A stretch of DNA of 64,000 nt from Citrobacter telavivensis (GCA_009363175.1 CP045205.1:4278001-4342000); one strand, 5' to 3'; shown: positions 41,234 through 53,300, numbered from the stretch's first letter. The notes: generated by a model not told the origin, from the sequence alone. Numbers and translations: made by a program.

Positions 41234-43417
41234 TCAGAACTCGTAACCAACGGACACTTTAACGGTGCGCGGTTCGCCCTGGGTGACGTACGTGCCGGAA
41301 TCATCAACACTGGCCCAGTAGTTTTCGTTGGTGACGTTGTCGATGCCCGCGCGAACGGTCATCTGATTTTGGTTCTGGTTAAGCGCGAAGCGATAACGCA
41401 TGCCCAGATCCAGAGTGGTGAAGCTGTCGAGCTTTTTGGTATTGGCCAGGTCTGCATACTGAGAACCAGAGTGGTTCACGCGAGCCGTGGCGGTCAGCCC
41501 CTCAATCGGTTTGATGTCATACTCGGCGCCCAGCACGGCGTAAAAGTTCGGCACGCCGATAACATCGTTGCCCTGATTCAGGCCATTGTTGGTTTTGGTC
41601 ATCTCCGCCTGCAGCCAGGTGGCGCTGGCGTTCAGACGCATTCCCAGCATTGGTTCGCCGAAGACATTCAGCTCAACGCCACGGTTACGCTGTTCAGCAT
41701 CCAGACCATAATGTTTGGTTTCACTGTCAAGGATCGCCGAAGGCATCTTGATCTCAAACAGCGCCAGCGAGCCGCCTACGCGCCCGAAGTCCGCCTTCAC
41801 GCCCACTTCATTTTGTTTAGAATGGACGATACCGGTGCTCTGGCCATAGTTGGTTGCGGTGTTGGGCGCCGTTTTACCCGGCTGCAGCGCTTCGGTGTGG
41901 TTGGCGTAGAAAGCGATCTCCTCCCACGGTTTGTAGACGACACCGTAAGTAGGCATCCAGCGGCTACCGTCGAAACCGTCGGCGACATTTTCCGCGCCGG
42001 TGACTTTGTCATAACCCCGGATGACCACTTTCTGATGGCGTGCCCCGACGGTAAACAGCAGTGTGTCATCCAGCACGCCCAACGTATCACTTAGCAACCA
42101 GCCCTGAGTGCGGGTACGTCCGCTGGTCAGTGGATCGCTATAGTTGCCGCCCTTGCCGTTTGAGTTGGTACTGGCTGGCGCATCAACGCCGCTGTTATGG
42201 TAGATGTTGGTATACGGGTTATCCGCCGCTTTGGACATCTTCCACGCGATTTTTTCGTTTTTGCTTTGCGCCGAGTAGCCGACGTTCACTTTGTGCGAGA
42301 CAAAGCCAGTATCGAAGTTGCCGCGAATCCCCGCCATGCCGCTCACCGTGTCGCTGATACGGTTAGTATCAAGACGGCTGGCAGTGGCCGTACCGCTCTT
42401 ATCCAGCAGTTTCGGCGCGCTGTAGAGACCTTCCTCGTGCGCGTGCTGAGCGCCAAGACCGGTATAGGCAGTCCAGTTGTCGGTGATGTCGTATTCACTA
42501 CGCCACATACCGAACTCGTTTTCGATATCGCTGTACGCCCACTTCTGCGAGAAGTTGCGGTCATTTTTCGGCGGCGTCGGGATGAAATCGACCGCAGAAA
42601 TGTTGACGCTGGTTGGGCTGCCGTGGAAGGTTTTCTTCTGATAACCCACGTCCAGCGAGGTGCGGAAGTTATCGCCTTTGTAGTCCAGACCGGTGGAGAG
42701 CAGCGTAGTACGGCGGCGATCGTCCTGAATTCGGGTTTCGCCTTCACGGTGGACCAGATTCACCCGTGCGCCAAACTGGTCGTTGTCGCCAAAGCGACGA
42801 CCGGCATCCAGCGTGGTGCCAATCTGTGAATCTGAGGTGTAATCCACGCCCACTTTGGCCTGCGGGATATCGCCTGCATGTTTCGGTTCAAGGTTGATCA
42901 TCCCACCGACGGCGGAGCTTGCAGCACCGTTCATCAGGGCGTTTGCCCCTTTGAAGATTTCGATGCGATCCACCATCTGCGCATCCACCACCTGACGCGG
43001 TAAGATGCCGGAAAGGCCGCCAAAGGTCATGTCATCGCCATCAAACTTCAGGCCGCGGATACGGAAACTTTCCGCACTGTTGCCGTAGCCCTGGACATAC
43101 TGCACGCCCGCATCGTTTGCTACGACATCGGCGATGGTTTTTGCCTGCTGATCTTCAACCAGTTTAGAGGTGTAGCTGATGACGTTGAAGGGCACATCCA
43201 TCGCGCTCTGTTGGCCTAGCATCCCCAGCCTACCGCCGTTGGCAACCTGCCCGTCGAGAAACGCGGGTAGCAGCGTGTCGCCACCCGGTTTGAAATCATT
43301 ATTGGTTGTCGCCTGGACCACGATGGTCTCTTCCGCTTTTTTCGCGGTGTCCGCCGCCCAGGCCGTGCCAGAGATCGCGCCAATCGTCAGCGCCAGAATT
43401 GTTTTGGTGTTGTTCAT
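41234..43417 (-). CDS. TonB-dependent siderophore receptor (FcuA/ferrichrome-receptor-like)
   Basis: A 727-residue outer-membrane receptor. The signal peptide MNNTKTILALTIGAISGTAW-AA is followed by a TonB box (ETIVVQA, 30-36). The plug has SFRIRGLKFDGDDMTFGG and VDRIEIFKGANALMNG, the latter typical of hydroxamate-type receptors. The barrel ends …VKVSVGYEF. The ATG at 43417 is preferred over an in-frame TTG at 43441. It is second in an operon after a beta-propeller lipoprotein gene. The likely ligand is a hydroxamate or related xenosiderophore, but this is an inference from plug style. Confidence 0.88.
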   Translation of the reverse strand: MNNTKTILALTIGAISGTAWAADTAKKAEETIVVQATTNNDFKPGGDTLLPAFLDGQVANGGRLGMLGQQSAMDVPFNVISYTSKLVEDQQAKTIADVVANDAGVQYVQGYGNSAESFRIRGLKFDGDDMTFGGLSGILPRQVVDAQMVDRIEIFKGANALMNGAASSAVGGMINLEPKHAGDIPQAKVGVDYTSDSQIGTTLDAGRRFGDNDQFGARVNLVHREGETRIQDDRRRTTLLSTGLDYKGDNFRTSLDVGYQKKTFHGSPTSVNISAVDFIPTPPKNDRNFSQKWAYSDIENEFGMWRSEYDITDNWTAYTGLGAQHAHEEGLYSAPKLLDKSGTATASRLDTNRISDTVSGMAGIRGNFDTGFVSHKVNVGYSAQSKNEKIAWKMSKAADNPYTNIYHNSGVDAPASTNSNGKGGNYSDPLTSGRTRTQGWLLSDTLGVLDDTLLFTVGARHQKVVIRGYDKVTGAENVADGFDGSRWMPTYGVVYKPWEEIAFYANHTEALQPGKTAPNTATNYGQSTGIVHSKQNEVGVKADFGRVGGSLALFEIKMPSAILDSETKHYGLDAEQRNRGVELNVFGEPMLGMRLNASATWLQAEMTKTNNGLNQGNDVIGVPNFYAVLGAEYDIKPIEGLTATARVNHSGSQYADLANTKKLDSFTTLDLGMRYRFALNQNQNQMTVRAGIDNVTNENYWASVDDSGTYVTQGEPRTVKVSVGYEF

Positions 43418-43444
43418 GTGAATGCCATCAAAAGGAGTCAATGT

Positions 43445-43471
43445 GCCGGGGGGCGACAGGCGTCCCCCGGC
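43445..43471. repeat. GC-rich intercistronic hairpin
   Basis: GCCGGGGG (43445-43452) pairs perfectly with CCCCCGGC (43464-43471) in the 63-bp gap between the lipoprotein and receptor genes. No T run follows on the minus strand. It may act as an attenuating or RNA-stabilising hairpin that sets the ratio of the two proteins. Confidence 0.55.
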
Positions 43472-43480
43472 TGGTTTTTA

Positions 43481-44566
43481 TTATTTATTCAGCTCAATAC
43501 GTACGACGCTGTCCGGCGCATCGGTTGAGTGATCTTTATTAAATTTCTGTTTCACAGTGACATACAGCGTCTGACCATCAGCTGAGAGCAGCAGGCTGTT
43601 TGGATTCGGCGGCAGATCCCAGCTTTTCTTCACGCTGTAATCGGTCGCGTTGAGGCTAAGCAGTTTCCCGGAATCACGCTGGGTGATGTAAATCTCGTGG
43701 CGTTTGGCGTTGAATTTAACGGATAGCGAGTCACCCACTTCCAGTTGTTTCAGCACCTTGCCGGTGTGGATATCGAGCACCAGCGTGGTTTTCGCTTTGG
43801 AATTGTCGGTCACGAACAGACGCCCGGTTTGCGGATCTTCCGCCATATTCAACAGCAGCGCCGGTTTGTCGCCCAGCGGCTTCCAGCGTTTTTCAACGCG
43901 CTGGTTACGCGGGTTGATGACCAGGATCTCGCCACCGCCATTCGCGGCGTAGATGCGCTGAGTCGTTTCGGAGTAGTGCAGACCGGTCATCCATTTACCG
44001 GTGTTTTTGATGCGCGTTTTCAGCTTCAGCGTTTCGGCATCGACCACCCAGATCACTGCGGGATCGGCGACCGCGCCGATATACAGCAGACCGTTATGCA
44101 GCAGCACCTGACGGGCGCCATACGGGAAACCTTCCGGGTTCCGCTCCGGGAACAGGACGCGATTTTTGACTTTGCCGTCCGCGGTATTCAACGCGCTCAG
44201 GCCACCGTCCAGCGAGTTGGTGACGTACACCGTTTTGCCGTCTGGTGAAATGGCCATGCCAAAGTTTTTCAGATCCGTATGGCTGCGCCCGATTGTCTTA
44301 AGCGTTTTGGCATCCAGTTTATAGACCACCCCGCCCTGAACATCTTTAAAACCTTCGGCACTGGCGACATACAGCGCGTCCCCGGCTGGATTTAACGCCA
44401 TCTCATACAGGCCATCCGCCAGAGCGCGTTTTAACGTATCGGTCGCCACTGCTGGCGTCTCCACTTTTTCAACGGTATTTGTCGCCGTGGTGGCGGGCGT
44501 TGTGGCCGCGCAACCGCTTAATGCCGCCGCGATCAGCACTGCCAGGGCGGTTATGTTTTTTTTCAT
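43481..44566 (-). CDS. YncE-like beta-propeller lipoprotein
   Basis: A 361-residue protein with a lipoprotein signal (MKKNITALAVLIAAALSGC, lipid-modified Cys19) and then repeated propeller blades of the YVTN/YncE type, such as ISPDGKTVYVTNSLDGG, TQRIYAANGGGEILVIN, TGRLFVTDNSKAKTTLVLD and LSADGQTLYVTVK. The start is the ATG at 44566; the longer frame upstream would bury the signal. Periplasmic YncE of E. coli is itself iron-regulated and sits beside the receptor gene yncD, so the pairing here with a TonB receptor repeats that association. A candidate Fur box lies 44 bp upstream. Confidence 0.85.
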   Translation of the reverse strand: MKKNITALAVLIAAALSGCAATTPATTATNTVEKVETPAVATDTLKRALADGLYEMALNPAGDALYVASAEGFKDVQGGVVYKLDAKTLKTIGRSHTDLKNFGMAISPDGKTVYVTNSLDGGLSALNTADGKVKNRVLFPERNPEGFPYGARQVLLHNGLLYIGAVADPAVIWVVDAETLKLKTRIKNTGKWMTGLHYSETTQRIYAANGGGEILVINPRNQRVEKRWKPLGDKPALLLNMAEDPQTGRLFVTDNSKAKTTLVLDIHTGKVLKQLEVGDSLSVKFNAKRHEIYITQRDSGKLLSLNATDYSVKKSWDLPPNPNSLLLSADGQTLYVTVKQKFNKDHSTDAPDSVVRIELNK

Positions 44567-44609
44567 TCCTGGGTTCCTTACCAAAAAAAGATACGCATTA
44601 AACAATAAA

Positions 44610-44634
44610 GAGAATGAGAACTATACTTATTCTC
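44610..44634. promoter_or_regulatory. Candidate Fur box of the lipoprotein-receptor operon
   Basis: GAGAATGAGAACTATACTTA then TTCTC forms an imperfect 25-bp inverted repeat (GAGAAT…ATTCTC) of Fur-box type, within likely promoter DNA of the iron-uptake operon. Confidence 0.55.
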
Positions 44635-44864
44635 TTTTTCGAAGCAAGCGTATTTCGCACAAAAAATACCCTTAATGAAACAGAGGTTCGAATTGTGAGA
44701 GCTCAAACGAAAATGGTAGATGAACGATAATTTCTGCGAATTATTCTGGACGAACAGGCCCCGCAGGCCACAGAATGCGATTTGCACTTTTTTTATATTT
44801 TTCAAACGAATGACTTAACCTAAATATTGTCATTCATGTGTCGGTCACGCCAGGCAACGGTGTC

Positions 44865-46040
44865 ATGAATAAAATCATCAAACGACTCGAAATCATTAAA
44901 AGCGCCATCGAACTTGAGGATGAAGAGATAATCCAGCAGCAGCTTGTGCATCTGCAGCGGGAATCTGGCGATCCCGTAATAACGGCAATTGCCCAGGCTA
45001 TCGAGACGCGCCGATTCAGTGATGCAATGCGTGAAATTGCCACCTGGTTGCAAAATCAGCGCGCAATAACCAGCTGGCAGGATCCGGCGATTGCTGCCAG
45101 CAAACTGGAGCTTAAAGCGCTGGAAAGTCAGTTGCGCGAGCTGATCGACACCCGCAATACCCGTATTCAGATTCTGGATGAATTCAACGACCAGTATCAT
45201 TTGCGCCTCGGGCCGTTAATGAGCCGTATTCTGGAGCTGCGTAAACAGCTCGCGGCTAGCGCCCAGCGCCGACAAGAAGCGGAGCGCAGACGCCGCGAGA
45301 AAGATTACCTCTCCTGTCAGCAGTACATCTCGCTGGCAATCGATCGGTTAGCACAGCTCAAGCAGCAGTGGATGGGCATGGACTCGACCTCTCGTTCTGC
45401 GGTCGACATTCGTCAGCGCATCCAGCAGCAAACGGAGCTGATTACCGATCTGCTCGCCGAGATCCGTGAACTGGAAGCCGATTTTTCCCGCCAGGACGAC
45501 AGTGACACGCGGCAGGCGCAGGAAGAAGCGGCGCATGAATATGAGGAATATCAGGAACAGCAGCAGGATGCCCAGCACCGCTTCGCACGCGATCAACGTC
45601 TTTCCGCAGACGAGCGCAATGAACTTAAGCGCCTGTGGCGTCAGGCCAGCCGTCTGTGTCATCCGGACGTTGTCGCCGACGAACTGAAAGAAAAAGCGCA
45701 TCAGATGATGGTGCAGCTTAATCTGGCACGACAAAACGCCGATCTGGCGGCCATTCGTGCCCTGCTCACCCAGCTACAAAGCGGTCTTGAGCCGATGATG
45801 GCCAGCGATCGGCTGAACAATCTCGACCATCTGCGGCAGAAAATCCAACAGTTGCGGATCCAGATTGACGCGCTGCTGAAAGAGATAGCCGAGCTGGAAG
45901 CGGAAAATGCCTGGCGTCTGGCGACATCGCTTCGCGATAAAGAGGCGTACTTTTCGGAGCAGGAGCGTGCACTGGCTGAGCTGCGCGACACGCTGGAGAA
46001 TCAGGTCAAACACGTTGAGCAGGATCTGTTGGCGGGTTAA
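44865..46040 (+). CDS. Coiled-coil protein with an internal J-domain motif
   Basis: A 391-residue, very Glu/Gln/Arg/Lys-rich protein with no signal peptide or membrane segment. Long heptad-like helices (about 80-240 and 310-390) flank a short DnaJ-type segment. That segment is ERNELKRLWRQASRLCHPDV with the HPD tripeptide at 266-268, then a helix rich in K and A (KEKAHQMMVQLNLARQNAD). The HPD loop is the element by which J-domains stimulate Hsp70 (DnaK). The start is the ATG at 44865; an in-frame GTG at 44838 is the alternative, and neither has a strong ribosome site. It is divergent from the lipoprotein-receptor operon. I do not recognise a named gene; a co-chaperone role is inferred only from HPD. 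Confidence 0.72.
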   Translation: MNKIIKRLEIIKSAIELEDEEIIQQQLVHLQRESGDPVITAIAQAIETRRFSDAMREIATWLQNQRAITSWQDPAIAASKLELKALESQLRELIDTRNTRIQILDEFNDQYHLRLGPLMSRILELRKQLAASAQRRQEAERRRREKDYLSCQQYISLAIDRLAQLKQQWMGMDSTSRSAVDIRQRIQQQTELITDLLAEIRELEADFSRQDDSDTRQAQEEAAHEYEEYQEQQQDAQHRFARDQRLSADERNELKRLWRQASRLCHPDVVADELKEKAHQMMVQLNLARQNADLAAIRALLTQLQSGLEPMMASDRLNNLDHLRQKIQQLRIQIDALLKEIAELEAENAWRLATSLRDKEAYFSEQERALAELRDTLENQVKHVEQDLLAG

Positions 46041-46552
46041 GGCCTGCCTGCTCAGCACAAATAATCAAAAACAAAGCTTAATCATGATAATCACGATAAT
46101 TTAGAAATTTAATTTCACATTAAAAGTAATTTACCAAAACAATCAACCAATAAATGTAAAATATTCAACCGTTACCACCTATCTGAACTTCTCCATTGCA
46201 ACATTAACCAGGAATATTCTTAACGCACGATACTCTGGATCGTCACGCTTATCCCACCCCACCTGACAGCGCACCTTCCCTCCTCTTTTGTTTCCGTTAT
46301 TTTTTAAGACAACCCCGCATATTCCTCATTATTTTCCCTCCTGTTTACATCAATCAATAAGTGAAAACTATCAATCATTCTCCCGAAGTCGAAATAAACG
46401 ATTTATCTTAAATTTTAACAAAGCGTAATATTTCAATTGAGAATAATCCCAATAAAAAATGTGAATTTAAACTGATTCCCGGACAAGGGAATAAACCCTT
46501 TTCTTTAATGTCAAGAGGGGCAGGATGCTATAGCCAATTCAAGGAGAATTTT
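46041..46552. other. AT-rich non-coding region upstream of the first LuxR-type gene
   Basis: About 510 bp, markedly AT-rich compared with its surroundings, with many A/T runs and no credible gene. It should hold the promoter of the LuxR-type regulator. Such AT-rich upstream DNA is typical of H-NS-silenced accessory loci (inference). Confidence 0.55.
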
Positions 46553-47125
46553 ATGTCAAAAGCTATTTTCTTCGGTGACAATTATTACACCTGGCTTGGC
46601 ATGAAAAATATCCTGCGCGGGACATCAATCTATTATGGCATGCAGTATTACGCAACCCACTTACCGCCCTCCTCTATTCCTTCGGTCCAGAATAATGATT
46701 ACCTCATCATTCATCCCGAACGGACAGATATTCTGAAATACGCCAGCATCATTCGCCGTCTCTCCTCGCGTTCATCATTGATGCTTTTCGTGCTGACGGA
46801 TGCCGAAACCTTTGCGGTGTTCCAGGCTATTTGCGGCATGCAGATGCATTTTCTCGACCACGCGTTGAGCCTTGACGCACTGCACCGCCGGGTGATTCAC
46901 CTCATTAGCAGCAAGAACACGAACGTGAGCCGTCCGCTGGACAATGCCATGAGCATTAATGAATTTAACGTCATGATGATGTATTCCCGGGGCTGGTCGC
47001 TGACCAGAATCGCCAATATTGCACATAAAAGCGAAAAAACAATCGGTACTTATAAAAGCAATATTGCCAAAAAACTGGGTCACAGCAACACCCATCTGAA
47101 ATACAGGCTTTTCCATTATCGTTAA
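46553..47125 (+). CDS. LuxR-type transcriptional regulator upstream of the autotransporter
   Basis: A 190-residue protein with a C-terminal LuxR/FixJ helix-turn-helix (NVMMMYSRGWSLTRIANIAHKSEKTIGTYKSNIAKKLG) and an N-terminal half without the aspartate pattern of a normal receiver. The start is the ATG at 46553, since AAGGAGAATTTT directly precedes it. Its architecture matches regulators of surface structures in enterics (the group including fimbrial and curli regulators). It is 197 bp upstream of, and codirectional with, the giant autotransporter gene, so control of that gene is the obvious guess. Confidence 0.82.
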   Translation: MSKAIFFGDNYYTWLGMKNILRGTSIYYGMQYYATHLPPSSIPSVQNNDYLIIHPERTDILKYASIIRRLSSRSSLMLFVLTDAETFAVFQAICGMQMHFLDHALSLDALHRRVIHLISSKNTNVSRPLDNAMSINEFNVMMMYSRGWSLTRIANIAHKSEKTIGTYKSNIAKKLGHSNTHLKYRLFHYR

Positions 47126-47322
47126 CCATCAACCGAGGAAATAAGACACGGACGAATGACGATTATTTAAGGCGCGTTCAATCACTAAGAATTATTCCGC
47201 CCTGCGGAAGGGTCTCCTTTTCCCAAAATTTGACAACCCAGGCAGCACTCATCGTGAGCCAACCCTAACCACAAGCGTAGCGCACCAACCAACAAAAAAA
47301 CAGAAATGCAGACGAGGTTATT

Positions 47323-50300
47323 ATGAATAAGGTTTACAATATTATATGGAATGCGGCACTCGGGCTTTGGGTTGTCGCCTCCGAATTATCAAAGGGGAAG
47401 AAAAAAAGTCGCTCACGTAAAACCGGACTGCAGATCGTTGCCGGTTTATTCGCTGGCGTTTCGCTCACAGCCGTCGCTGCGCCGATCGTGACCGATGGTA
47501 CTCGCGATATCGCCGTGGATTACCAGGATGGCATCTCCGCCGGCGTCCATCAGGACGTCTTCAACTACGGTTTTTTATATGAAAACCACACCGGCGGCAG
47601 CGAACTGAATGTTACCGGCGCGATCCCCAACATCGCCTACGGACAGACCGGCATTGTGGAGTCGTCCACCATCCGGGATCTGCTGGAAAGCGGCAAAATT
47701 ACGCTCACCGCCACCAGCCTCACCAACGAGCAAAAATCTATCACCACCATTGAGGAACTGGCGGAATACCTCAGTCATACACAGTCGTCTACCCCACAGC
47801 AAAGCGTGGAATTTCAGGTGATTGACCCGGCCGATCCAGAAAAAACCTCAACCCTGAAGGTGTTTGATACCGCAAGCCTGGCAAGTTTCATTAGCGTCTC
47901 GCAGATTGGTGATGCGGTGCTCAACACGTTTGATGCCAATGTGTCGCAAATCTATAAGCAGTTTGGCTTTGCCCTTGCCAAAAATGGCGCAACCGCCAAT
48001 CTCAACATTGGTGATAACACACTGAAAGTAAGAGAAAATGATATCCGTCTGCTGGCAAAAGACTCTTCTCTGCTCAAAGCACAGGAACCAAACAGCAAGG
48101 TCAACTGGCAATCCGATAACTACATCCAGTTTGGTGCGGCACCGGTCGTACCGACCAAAACCTACGCCGGCTCAAAACAAACCACCGTGTTTGGCGAAGA
48201 CATTACCTTAATGACCTACGGCTACGATGAAGAAGGCAAGGTTGTTGAAACAGGTAACCGCACCTTTTCCATTAAAAACACGGCGGATCTGGCGAATTTC
48301 AACAACTGGCTGATTGGCGCTGGCAGTGAGAGCGCCAAAACACCCGACGGGCAAAATATCAGCCAGATCCAGCTGTGGCTGGATTCTGGTGCAATCAGTA
48401 AAGTTTCTGACGCACAGACTTACTACGCCAGTCTCATCAATCAACTGCTGACCTCCAGCACCAATGCCGACCTGTTAACCTGGGATTACGATGTCTGGAC
48501 TGACGGGCTGGCACACACCAACAACACCACGGCAGGCACAGGGGAACTGCATGCTATCTACGCCAATGGACAAAACACCACCGGCACATTGGCCCCGGGA
48601 GCAATTCTGGCTGTCGATGGCAGTATCAATGGGGCAATGAAGGCCGATGACGGTGGTTCTATCTTCAATGAGGGTGCACTGAACGTTCTGCGGACCTCTA
48701 CCGGGCAGGGGCTGGCGATTGGCATGCTGGCCAGTGACGCCAGTGCCACGAACCGTGGCACGATCAATTCCGGATTGTTTATCGATAAAGATGGTAATCA
48801 GAACGTAAACAGTTACGGCGCCTACGGCATGCAGGGGCTGGGAAACAGCACCGTGGTAAACGAAGGGACGATTAACCAGGCGATTACGACCAACAACTAC
48901 GGGACTGCGGCGGCAGCCGATCCGTGGTCTACGGATAAACCCAACAGTTCTCTGACGCTCGCTATCGGTATGCAGTTATCCGGTGAAACCCATGGGACCA
49001 ACAAGGGTGAGATTAACGTCGTGGAGGGACGGAGTAACGGCGACGCTTTCGGTAAGGGGACGGCTTACGGCGTTGAAGTGTCTGGTAATGCCACCTTCGC
49101 AAACGCTCCTGGTGCCACCATTTATCTTGGGCGTAAGGCCAGTGACCTCTCGCAGGATGTCAATATGGCAGGCGGCGCAAGTCCCAGCGCCGGGATCCTG
49201 ACCAGAAGCTCAGGCGATGTCACCAATGACGGAACGATCACCCTTGGAAAAGGGGTACGTAACGCCGCCGGGATCCTGGTCGGCAACGCCACCGGGAACG
49301 TGATCAACACGGGTAAAATCACCCTCAATGGTGACTCGTCGTCCGGCACCAGCCCGAACTTCGGTATTTCGGTACGCGACAGCGGCAGCGAAAACGGCCA
49401 GCAGATCCGCAACGACGGCGAGATTAACGTCAATGGCCACAACAACATCGGTATCCATCTGACCGCCAGCTCGAAGAACGCGCATGTCACGTCCAGCGAT
49501 ACGGGAACAATCACGGTTGCAGGCGACGGCGGCACGTCGAACCGTAACTATGCGATCTGGGCTGAGGGGAGTACGACTTCTCAGGCTGTCGTCGATGTGC
49601 TTTCCACGATCACGCTGGAAGCCATCGGCAATATTGGCGTTCACGTCCGCGATAATGCGGTGGCAAACATTAACAGCACCAGCAGTCCGTTGTTCAAAAA
49701 TAGCGATCAAATTGGCTACTACCTGTACGGCAACGGTGCGACCGCCAATATCGGCAAAGCCGATATGAATGACAACGGCCAGGCGCGCACGACGCTGTTC
49801 CGCATTGCTAACGGTGCAAACTTTGCCGGCGATACGATCAATCCGGAGAATAATCAGTCGTCTACACTCAAGATGACCTTAACCGGTGAAAAATCCATTG
49901 GCGTCTATGCAACCGGTACAGGCAGCACCGTAGATACGGGTGAAGCGACGTTCACCGTTAGCGGTAACGGGGCTGCTGCCCTGCTGCTGGAAGGGGGCGC
50001 AGCAGGTACCATCAGCGATAAGACCCTTATCGAACTGACCGGCTCAAACACCACCGCCGGGATTGTCGATGGGCAGGCGCATCAGTTGAACGGTAGCAAA
50101 CAGAACGCCCCCGTCGAGACCGTTCTCAACACCAGTGCCACCATTCGATCCGCCGTGGATGGGCTGAACGTCATCGCCTATGTGGCGAAAAATCTGGGCA
50201 ATATCGTTCTGCAACAGGACGCGGTTATCGATCTCGCCAGTAAAAACAGTATCGGCGTCGACGTGCAGGAAGGGGGACGGTTGAGCAACAACGCCTCCCA

Positions 50301-53300
50301 GGTATTGCACGTCAGCAACGGGATTGGCGTTCGCGCCTCCGGTAAAGACGCACAAATCAAAAAGCTGGGTGCAATAGAGGTCGATGACGGCACTGCTGGC
50401 GTGCTGCTGACCAATGGCGCAACGCTGAATATGACTGCGGGAAGCGGTGGCTTAGCCGATACCATTACGACCAACGGCACGGCGGACGGTATTCGTCTTG
50501 AAGCGGGGGCCGGATCGCTGACGGCCAAAGGCGTCACCATCAGCGCATTGGGCAGCGGCGCAGGGATTCAGAACCATGCCGAAAGCTCGGATATCACGCT
50601 AAACGACGTCACGATTAACGCCAACAACGGCCCAGGGATCCGCACCAGCGTGGCGCTGAACGTGAAAGATGGCGCCAACAATATGCTCAACGTCACCGGC
50701 TCTGGTTCAGGCTTTGCCTTCATGAAGGAGAACGGCGACAACGCTACCGGCGATTTGACTATCGGCACCGGTTACACGGTACTGGTGCACAACGACAACG
50801 ACGATGCCACAGGGAACGGGATCGATGCTCGTACCAACGGCAGTCTGACCACCCGCGCCAATATCACCGTTCAGGACGCGACGGGCGGTTCGGCGATTCT
50901 GGCAAAAGACGTTTCCACCCTTACCAACAGCGGCAACATCACCTCCAACAGCCTGAACGGTCCGGTGGTGGATGCCAGCGGTAACAACGGCAAAACTATC
51001 ACCAATACCGGGACGATCCTCGCCGCTACAGACCAGGCCGTCGCGATTCAGTCCGGCAACGGCAACGACACCATCAACATCAGCGGCGGCAATACGCGCG
51101 GCGTCATCAATACCGGTGCCGGTAGCGACCGCTTTATCTGGAACAGCGGAACGTTTGCCGGAGAGGTGAACTTCGCGGGGACAACCAACAACAAGGCCAA
51201 CATCGGTAATGTATCGCTGACGAACACGCGTCACATCACCACGCTCGCCGGGACGGGCAACGCCCTCACCTTCACGAATACCACGGGTAATGTCGGTTCG
51301 CTGCTGGCGGATGACCTCAGCCTGGGAACCAACATCGGCAGCGGCTGGAATACGTTAACGCTGACGGGCGCGCAGGCGGATATGCGTATCGTTGAAAGTC
51401 TGACGCTGACCGACGGCACCCTCGCCGTTAACAACGGTGCGACGCTGCGCACAGGTGACCATCGGGACGTGAGTAATACCAGCGCAACCATTGGCAACTA
51501 CAACATCACCACCAGCGGCAACGCCAGCAATATCATCTTTGATACCCAGGGCACTGGTGCCGACAGCCAGATTTATCAGGGGACTATCAGCGGTAGCGGC
51601 AACTTTGTCCGCGCAACGGGCGGCACGACGGTTTTCACCACCGACAACAGCTACAGCGGTTCGACCACCATCAATCAGGGCGGTGTATTACATCTGGGTC
51701 AGGGAGGCACGACGGGCGGTATCAACCCGGTTTCGCAGATCGTTGATGACGGTATTCTGACCGTTAACCGCAGTAACAACGTTCTGCTTAACGGGGTGAT
51801 TTCCGGTATCGGCGCGCTGGAACAAATCGGTAAAGGCATTACGCGTTTAACCGGCGCCAACCGCTATAAAGGGGAGACCACCGTCGACAACGGCACGCTG
51901 TTGATCAACGGTAATCAGTCAGCCGCAACGGGCATGACAACCGTGAATGGCATTGCAACACTGGGTGGCACCGGAACCCTCGGCGGCGACGTCGTGATGA
52001 ATGATGCCACCACGCTCAGCGCAGGCGACGGCGGCGCGGGTACGCTGAAGATCAACGGAAGCCTGCAACTGGGCAACAAAACCACCTCTGCATTTGAGCT
52101 GGGGCAGGCCTTCGTGCCTGGCGGCGCACAAAACGATCTGGTCGATGTTGCCGGCAATCTGCTGCTTGACGGGACGCTGAACGTCAGCCAAAGCGCTGGC
52201 GGCACGTTTGGACCGGGCGTCTACCGTCTCTATAACTATGGCGGCACGCTCGACAACCAGACGCTGGAGCTTGGCGACGTCCCGGCGGGTCAGGATAAGA
52301 GCAACATTTTTGTCCAGACGGTGCTGGATAAACAGGTCAACCTGGTCAATGCCAACGGCGTCACGCTGCAGTTCTGGGACGGCGCGCAGACGGGTGAAAA
52401 CCACGGTAAAACCGGGATTGAAGGCAACGGAAAAATCGACGGTGGCGATGGCAAATGGATGGCGATCGGAAGCCAGGGCGATAACAACTGGACGCAACAG
52501 GACGGAATCGGCAACGCACCGTGGGCGCAAAAAGCCTTCGCCGTCTTTACCGGCAACGCCGGCACGGTCGAGGTCGACAGGAGTGCGGGTAACGTTCAGT
52601 TCTCCGGCGCACAGTTTGACGCGGACGGCTATATCATCAAAGGCGACGCGCTGAACGCGTGGGCGACCACTGCGGGCAGCGATGAGCTGATGCTGCGCGT
52701 CGGTTCTGGCGGTGCGGGTGCAAACTTTACCGCGACGATCGAATCAACGATCCGCGAAGGTGACAGTGCGGATAGTCTGGTGCTGGTCAAGACCGACCAG
52801 GGCCGTCTGATTCTGAGCGGTGACAACACGTATCGTGGCGGCACGCGCATTGACGGCGGTACGCTGCAAATCTCGGCGGATAACAACCTGGGCCAGACCG
52901 GGACCGGCGTCACCATCAACAACGGTTCAACGTTACAGCTGGGCGCAGATTTCACCACCCAGCGCACCCTCACCCTGGGCACCTCTGGCGCGGCTGCCGT
53001 GTTCGATCTGAATTCGCATCACTTCTCCCCTGTCGGCGAGATAGTCGGTGCAGGCAACCTGAAAGTCACCAGTAGTACCCGTGATGCGGCCAGCACGCTG
53101 TCGCTCGATCGGGCCAACAGCTACCAGGGCACGACGCTGATTGAAGGTACCGGTGAGACTCATAACGTCACGGTGAATGCCAGCCAGACCGGCGTATTTG
53201 GCAGCAATGCCAGCAGCACGGTGAGCGTGACGAAAGGCGCAACGCTGAACGTCAGCGGCGCAGCAACCAGCCTGCAATCGCTGACGCTGGATATTACCAA

